In this document: piece by piece, positions 5,785-10,281 of the stretch
How positions within the stretch are numbered: position 1 is the first letter of the stretch
Layout: every line of letters begins with the position of its first letter
Position numbers and translations under genes: made by a program
From: JANOQP01 sp044227705
GTDB lineage: Bacteria; Bacteroidota; Bacteroidia; Chitinophagales; Saprospiraceae
DNA: 10,281 bases
Direction: 5' to 3'
Assembly: GCA_044227705.1 (NCBI GenBank)
Contig: JBGAWE010000169.1
Coordinates: forward strand, 1-10,281
Notes under the pieces: model-generated
Seen by the model: only the letters and a program-made list of their open reading frames with translations
What the model was told of the DNA's origin: nothing
The model's database searches: none

Positions 5785-8700
5785 ATGATCAAGAAAATCC
5801 TCCTCGGCCTCGGCGTCCTCATCGCCCTTTTGCTCGTCGCCGCCGTCTCCATCCCCTATTTTTTCAAAGACGAAATCCTCGCAAAGGCAAAGGCAGGCAC
5901 GAACGAGGGCCTCAAGGCCACCGTCGATTTCAAAGATGTCGACATCTCGCTCTTCCGCCATTTCCCGCGCCTTTCCGTCGGCCTGACCGGGCTTTCGATA
6001 ACTGGAAAGGACCAGTTCGAGGGCGTCCGTCTGCTCGCTTGCGACCGGCTCGACCTCGCCGTCGATTTGATGTCCGCGCTTTTTGGCGACGAGGTGAAAA
6101 TCAAGTCCGTCTTTCTTGACAAGCCCGACCTGCGCGTCTTCGTCCTCCCCGACGGCACGGCCAACTACGACATCACCGCGCCCGCCGACCCGAAGGCACC
6201 GGCCACGAAGTTCAAAGCCACGCTCGACCGCTATGAAATCCGCGACGGCCATTTCCGCTACGAGGACCGGGGCCTCGGCATGGTCGCCGAGCTTGACCAC
6301 CTCAACCACTCGGGGCGTGGCGAATTCACGGAGGACATCTACGACCTCGCCATGACGACGAAGGCCAACTCCCTCACGCTCGACTATGGCGGCACCCGCT
6401 ACCTCGTCAAGGCGAAGACCGACTGGGAGGCCACGCTCAACATGGACATGACGAAATCGAAGTACACCTTCAAACAGAACTCCCTGAAAATCAACGACTT
6501 GGATGTGAATCTCGACGGCTGGGTGGCCATGCCGAACGACGACGACATCAACATGGACCTCAAATTTTCCGCCCCGTCCAATGCTTTCAAGGACTTTTTG
6601 AGCCTCGTTCCGGGGGCCTACACGAAGGACTTCGCGGGCGTTCAGGCCAGCGGGCAAGTCAGGCTGGCAGGCTTCGCAAAGGGGACTTACAACGAAAAAA
6701 GCTACCCCGCCTTCGCCCTCGACTTCGGCATCGCGGGCGGCAATTTCAAGTACCCGGCCCTGCCGATGGGCGTGTCGGGCATCGACGTGGACTGCAAAAT
6801 CAAGTCGCCCGGAAGCACGTTGGCGGGGCTGGCGGTCGACATCCCGAAGTTCTCGATGAAGGTCGGGGCTAACCCGATTTCCGGGCATTTCTTCCTCAAA
6901 GACCCGATGACCGACCCCGATGTCGACCTCGCGCTGAAAGGCATTTTGAACCTCGGCGACCTTTCGAAAGCCTTCCCGATGGAGGGCGTGAAGACGCTGG
7001 CCGGGCTGGTCAACGCCGACGTTTTCATGAAGGCGCGGCAGTCGCAAATCGAGGCGAAGGCTTACGAGGCCATGAACATGGGCGGCTCGTTCAAGCTCGA
7101 CAACCTTCGCTACGAGGCCGTCGGCACGCCGCCCGTCGTCATCAACTCGGCGGCGGCGAGCATCTCGCCGGGCCGCGTCGACCTGCCCGAGTTCGACGCG
7201 AAACTTGGAAAAAGCGACCTGCGGATGAGCGGGGTCATCGACCAGCCGCTGGCCTTCTTTGTGCCGAAAAAGACAATGACGGGGAGCCTGACGATGCGCT
7301 CCTTCTTCTTCGACGCGAACGAGTGGATGGCGCCCGAGCCGGAGGCGAGCGCGGCGACGGCAACCCCTTCGACGACCGTCTCGCCAGCCGAAAAAACCTT
7401 CGACCGCTGGGACTTCACCCTTGATGGCGAGTTCAAAAAACTCCTCTATGACACCTACACCATCAGCGACCTGACAACGAAAGGGCACTTCACCCCGAAC
7501 CGGATGGATGTGGAAAACTTCGGCCTCAAAATCGGAAACAGCGACCTCGCGGGCAGCGGACAAATCCTCAACGCCTGGAACTATCTTTTTGAAAATCAGA
7601 CAGTTAGCGGGAACATTGAACTGCGCTCCGGCTTCTTTGACATGAACCAATTCATGACGGAAGAACCTGCCACCGGGGCGAAAACCGCCGCTTCGACGAC
7701 CGCCCCGGCGACGGCTGAAGAACCTTTCGTCGTGCCGACAAACTGGGATTTCATCCTCAACGCCGACTTCGGAAAGCTGCGCTACGACAACCTCGATTTG
7801 GAAAATTTGACCGGCAAAGTCGTCGTCAAAAACGGCGTGGCCAGCCTCCAAGAGACCTCGGCCCGGACGCTCGGCGGCGGCATCTCGCTGGCGGGCAGCT
7901 ACGACTCGCGCGACGCGGCAAAACCGGCCTTCGACATGGACTTCGGGCTGAAAGAGATGGGCTTCCGCTCGGCGTTCGACAACTTCGTCACGGTGAAAAA
8001 ACTGGCCCCCATCGCGCAGCTCATCGACGGCAAGTTCAACACGACGCTCAAGATGAAAGGGCGACTCGGAAAGGACATGTCGCCCGACCTGACGACGCTG
8101 ACGGCCGACGGCTTTTTGCAAACCCTCGACGCGGTGCTCAAAGGCTGGAAGCCGCTCGACGAAATTGGCGACAAGCTCAACGCCGACTTCCTGCGGTCGA
8201 GCCTTGACTTGAAGAACACGAAAAACTGGTTCGAAATCCGCGACGGAAAGGTGACCATCAAGCCCTTCGACCTCAACGTGCGCGATATCGCCATGAACAT
8301 CGGCGGTTCTCACGGCATCGCTCAGGACATGGACTACAAGATTTTGGCGAAGGTGCCGCGCAAGTCGCTCGAAAAGACGGGCGTGGGCGCGGCAGCCAGC
8401 CGGGGCTTCGACTGGGCCGTCGGCGAGGCGGGCAAGAAGGGCGTAAACATCCGCAACGGCGAGTGGGTCAACATCCGGTTTTTGCTCGGGGGCAGCTTGT
8501 TTTCGCCCAAAATAAAGGCCGAGTTTGCCGGGACGGACGGGCAGAGCGTCCAATCGGAGGTTCAAGAATCGGCGGCCGCCGTCGCCGAGAAGGCGAAGGA
8601 CAGCCTACGCACCGTCGCCCAAAAAGAACTTGAAAAAGGGAAAAAAGCCGCCTCCGACATGGCCAAACGGGCGGCCGACAGCCTCGAAAACGTGGCGCGC

Positions 8701-8919
8701 AAAAAGGCCGAGGAGGCCGCCAAAGTCGCCGCCCAAAAAGCAGCCGAGGCCGCCACGAAGGCCGCCGGGAAAGAGGTCGGCGACGCCGTCGGCAAGGAGG
8801 CTGGGAAGAAGGTCGGCGACGCGGCGGACAAGGTTCTCAAAGACGAGAAGGCGAAGAAGGCGGCGGAGAAGGCGGGCGACAAGCTCAAAAACTGGGACCC
8901 GCTCAAAAAGAAAAATTGA
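5785..8919 (+). CDS. AsmA family protein, inner-membrane anchored, with Ala/Lys-rich C-terminal tail
   Basis: 1044 aa. It has a short basic N-terminus (MIKK) and one hydrophobic segment (about 5-27), a signal anchor placing the rest in the periplasm. Residues 50-130 carry the AsmA N-terminal pattern: DVDISLFRHFPRLSVGLTGLS, CDRLDLAVDLMSAL, and SVFLDKPDLRVFVLPDGTANYDI. The middle is a long series of beta-strand-like segments. Residues about 474-695 hold two copies of a roughly 109-residue unit, each with a Thr/Ala/Pro-rich linker, and an AsmA-type C-terminal region follows to about 915. Known: AsmA/TamB/YhdP proteins form long beta grooves, and several E. coli members carry phospholipids towards the outer membrane. 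The same role here is inferred. Residues 923-1044 are an Ala/Lys/Glu-rich, probably helical tail that I do not recall in the family. ATG 5785 is chosen because the signal anchor begins there; 44 upstream in-frame codons do not look like protein. A terminator follows. Confidence 0.9.
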   Translation: MIKKILLGLGVLIALLLVAAVSIPYFFKDEILAKAKAGTNEGLKATVDFKDVDISLFRHFPRLSVGLTGLSITGKDQFEGVRLLACDRLDLAVDLMSALFGDEVKIKSVFLDKPDLRVFVLPDGTANYDITAPADPKAPATKFKATLDRYEIRDGHFRYEDRGLGMVAELDHLNHSGRGEFTEDIYDLAMTTKANSLTLDYGGTRYLVKAKTDWEATLNMDMTKSKYTFKQNSLKINDLDVNLDGWVAMPNDDDINMDLKFSAPSNAFKDFLSLVPGAYTKDFAGVQASGQVRLAGFAKGTYNEKSYPAFALDFGIAGGNFKYPALPMGVSGIDVDCKIKSPGSTLAGLAVDIPKFSMKVGANPISGHFFLKDPMTDPDVDLALKGILNLGDLSKAFPMEGVKTLAGLVNADVFMKARQSQIEAKAYEAMNMGGSFKLDNLRYEAVGTPPVVINSAAASISPGRVDLPEFDAKLGKSDLRMSGVIDQPLAFFVPKKTMTGSLTMRSFFFDANEWMAPEPEASAATATPSTTVSPAEKTFDRWDFTLDGEFKKLLYDTYTISDLTTKGHFTPNRMDVENFGLKIGNSDLAGSGQILNAWNYLFENQTVSGNIELRSGFFDMNQFMTEEPATGAKTAASTTAPATAEEPFVVPTNWDFILNADFGKLRYDNLDLENLTGKVVVKNGVASLQETSARTLGGGISLAGSYDSRDAAKPAFDMDFGLKEMGFRSAFDNFVTVKKLAPIAQLIDGKFNTTLKMKGRLGKDMSPDLTTLTADGFLQTLDAVLKGWKPLDEIGDKLNADFLRSSLDLKNTKNWFEIRDGKVTIKPFDLNVRDIAMNIGGSHGIAQDMDYKILAKVPRKSLEKTGVGAAASRGFDWAVGEAGKKGVNIRNGEWVNIRFLLGGSLFSPKIKAEFAGTDGQSVQSEVQESAAAVAEKAKDSLRTVAQKELEKGKKAASDMAKRAADSLENVARKKAEEAAKVAAQKAAEAATKAAGKEVGDAVGKEAGKKVGDAADKVLKDEKAKKAAEKAGDKLKNWDPLKKKN
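7204..7869 (+). repeat. Internal protein-level duplication in the AsmA-like protein
   Basis: Two consecutive units start at LGKSDLRMSG (residue 474, base 7204) and IGNSDLAGSG (residue 583, base 7531). Each continues with GSLTMRSFFFDANEWM or GNIELRSGFFDMNQFM, then a Thr/Ala/Ser/Pro-rich linker, then WDFTLDGEFKKLLYD or WDFILNADFGKLRYD, and then SDLTTKG or ENLTGK. The anchor motifs LGKSDL/IGNSDL and GSLTM/GNIEL are each 109 residues apart. A third, weaker restart is at LGGGISLAG (residue 696). Confidence 0.7.
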
Positions 8920-8950
8920 ACCCGACCTGAACGCTAAGGGCATCGAAAAA

Positions 8951-8974
8951 GGCAAAGGCTGCGACGCTTTTGCC
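8951..8974. terminator. Bidirectional terminator between the AsmA-like gene and the Ig-repeat gene
   Basis: The arms are GGCAAAGGC (8951-8959) and GCTTTTGCC (8966-8974), nine pairs including one G-T, with loop TGCGAC. An A-run (8946-8950) and a T-run (8975-8980) flank it, extending the stem and giving a U-tract in both directions. It begins 31 bp after the AsmA-like stop, and its T-run touches the stop codon (8979-8981) of the convergent gene. Confidence 0.88.
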
Positions 8975-8978
8975 TTTT

Positions 8979-10281
8979 TTATTTCTGCCCCTTCACCTCC
9001 AGCACAATCGGCTCGCTGAAAAAAATCCGCCCGCACTCCTTCGAAAATGTCTTGTACCGGTACAGCCGCCCGTCGAGCGCGGGCGAGGCGTTGGGGATGG
9101 TCAGCACGGGCGCGTTGGCCTCGCGCAGGCCCGTCCAGCTCGCGCCGCCGTCGAGCGAGAACTGCCACTGGCCGAGGAAGGTGCCGGGGCTGGCGGTCGG
9201 CTGCGTGCGGATTTCGACCGTCTGGCCGTCGGCGACGGAGTAACGGCTTTGCTGCGAAAAAGTGATGGTCTTCACCACGTCGAGCCGGGCGGTGGCCGAG
9301 CTTATCTGGCCGCACTGCCCCGCCGTGACCATGCAGCGGAACAGCCTCGCCGCCCCCGCCTCGTCGACGGCGAGGGCCGACATGGTCTCGCCGCGCTTGC
9401 CCGGCAGGTCGCTCCACGTGTTGCCGCTGTCGAGCGAGGTCTGCCATTGGTAGCTGGCCGCCGCGCCGCTCGCCCGGACTTTCATGGAGAAAACGGCCGA
9501 GTCGCCCGGGCAGGCGAGGTAGTGCGCCGGTTGCTGCGCGATGCTGATGGTGCCGCTGACGGTCACGCGGGCGGCGTTGGTGAGAAACTCCGACCCGCCC
9601 GGCCCCTCGACGACGGCACGGAACAGGCTCCCCGAAAGCTCCGGCGAGAGGTCGCGGGCCTCAAAGGTCTTGCCCGTCTCGCCCGGCAGGTCGGTGAACA
9701 GTTTGCCGCCGTCGCGGCTGACCTGCCAGCGGTATTTTTCCTTGCCCGTCCCGTTTTTTATCTGAACCCCGAAGCTGGCCGAGCCGTGCTCGCAGACCGT
9801 CTTCTCGGCGGGCGCGAGGCTGACGAGCGGGGCGTTTTCCACGAAAATCACGGCCGCCTCGCTGGCCAATTTGTCGCAGATTCCGCCGCCTCGCACGATG
9901 CAGCGGAACAGGTTGCCGTTCAAATCGGCCGGTATCTTTTTCAGCCAGAGCATCGGCGATGTCTCGCCCGGCAGGTCCTCGAAGACGCCGGTCGCGTAGC
10001 GGCTGCGCTGCCATTGGTGGGTGAACTGGGACAAATCCGCCTCGCCCGCCTCGATTTTCAGCTCGAAAATGGCGTTCCCGCCCGTCACGATGGTCTCCTC
10101 CTTCGGCACGACGCGCAGCCTGACCGCTCCCTCGCCGACGAGCGAGGCGACCGTCGTCTCCGTCGGCTGGCAGTTCTTCGCCGTCAGCCGCGCCTTGATC
10201 TTAAGTTTTGGAAAGATCCCCCATACAGCTGCCGGGATGCTGAACGAAGTCCCGGTTCCGCTGGGTGCGGCGGTGAAATCC
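8979..10281 (-). CDS. Tandem Ig-like repeat protein, 5' end outside the window
   Basis: The frame is open from the right edge to TAA at 8979-8981, giving at least 433 residues; the GTG at 10107-10109 is internal, because coding continues upstream without a stop for 57 more codons. The visible part holds four repeats of about 94 residues. Each has a Trp-Gln core (for example HQWQRS, YRWQVS, YQWQTS, GQWQFS), then D/G-rich turns with FEDLPGE, FTDLPGE, WSDLPGK or WTGLREA, then a LFRC-like strand (LFRC, LFRA, LFRC, LYRY) and a closing Val-rich strand. Known: such Ig-like beta-sandwich arrays are common in extracellular Bacteroidota proteins. Inferred: it is a surface or secreted adhesin or scaffold; no enzyme domain is visible. 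The C-terminus (IVLEVKGQK) follows the last repeat directly and has no T9SS sorting domain. Domain family, full length and any signal peptide cannot be judged. Confidence 0.8.
   Translation of the reverse strand, partial: DFTAAPSGTGTSFSIPAAVWGIFPKLKIKARLTAKNCQPTETTVASLVGEGAVRLRVVPKEETIVTGGNAIFELKIEAGEADLSQFTHQWQRSRYATGVFEDLPGETSPMLWLKKIPADLNGNLFRCIVRGGGICDKLASEAAVIFVENAPLVSLAPAEKTVCEHGSASFGVQIKNGTGKEKYRWQVSRDGGKLFTDLPGETGKTFEARDLSPELSGSLFRAVVEGPGGSEFLTNAARVTVSGTISIAQQPAHYLACPGDSAVFSMKVRASGAAASYQWQTSLDSGNTWSDLPGKRGETMSALAVDEAGAARLFRCMVTAGQCGQISSATARLDVVKTITFSQQSRYSVADGQTVEIRTQPTASPGTFLGQWQFSLDGGASWTGLREANAPVLTIPNASPALDGRLYRYKTFSKECGRIFFSEPIVLEVKGQK
8988..10109 (-). repeat. Four tandem Ig-like repeat units of about 94 codons
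   Basis: Approximate units on the minus strand are 10109-9834, 9833-9555, 9554-9270 and 9269-8988. The conserved Trp-Gln pairs are spaced 95, 94 and 93 residues apart. The repetition is clear in the protein and diverged in DNA, so the units are old duplications and not recent copies. Residues before the first full unit (base 10110 onward) may belong to a further unit cut by the edge. Confidence 0.75.

Noticed and set aside
5572..8565. Antisense open frame of nearly 1000 codons opposite the AsmA-like gene
   Set aside because: It is rich in Arg, Val, Gly and His with no recognisable domain, as expected when a GC-rich gene with C/G third positions is read on the other strand. The plus-strand frame has clear AsmA motifs and a signal anchor.
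10107..10109. GTG as the start of the Ig-repeat gene
   Set aside because: The frame continues upstream without a stop to the window edge, with protein-like sequence, so this is an internal Val.

Overview
The window looks like a chromosomal segment of a GC-rich member of the Bacteroidota. The evidence is: (i) the first 73 bases end a protein with a typical type IX secretion (T9SS) C-terminal sorting tail; (ii) none of the supported starts has a convincing Shine-Dalgarno site; (iii) the PruA (543 aa, stand-alone), PEP carboxylase (852 aa, ending ARNSA), DUF2853 and AsmA-like proteins resemble the forms I know from this phylum. The high GC points away from Bacteroides or Flavobacterium and towards something like Saprospiria, Chitinophagia or Cytophagia. 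That placement is inference.

Layout from left to right: the 3' end of a T9SS cargo gene (+); 11 bp later a 195-aa caspase/CHAT-like protein of the type I recognise as DUF6642 (+), clearly AT-richer than its surroundings; 35 bp later pruA (+); a strong hairpin serving as a bidirectional terminator; a 113-aa DUF2853 protein (-) with a plausible Bacteroidota-type promoter; a 273-bp divergent intergenic region; ppc for PEP carboxylase (+); a 187-bp spacer; a 1044-aa inner-membrane-anchored AsmA-family protein (+) with an internal repeat and an unusual Ala/Lys/Glu-rich tail; a second bidirectional terminator; and the 3' part of a gene (-) for a protein of tandem Ig-like repeats whose start lies beyond the right edge.

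Most of the window is housekeeping. PruA turns glutamate semialdehyde into glutamate, which can enter the TCA cycle. PEP carboxylase refills oxaloacetate. The AsmA-like protein probably acts in envelope lipid homeostasis. The genes do not form one obvious pathway. The least ordinary elements are the AT-rich caspase-like gene wedged between a secreted-protein gene and pruA, and the LEA/apolipoprotein-like tail on the AsmA protein. I did not find a clear multi-gene novel system, CRISPR array, transposon, rRNA or tRNA.
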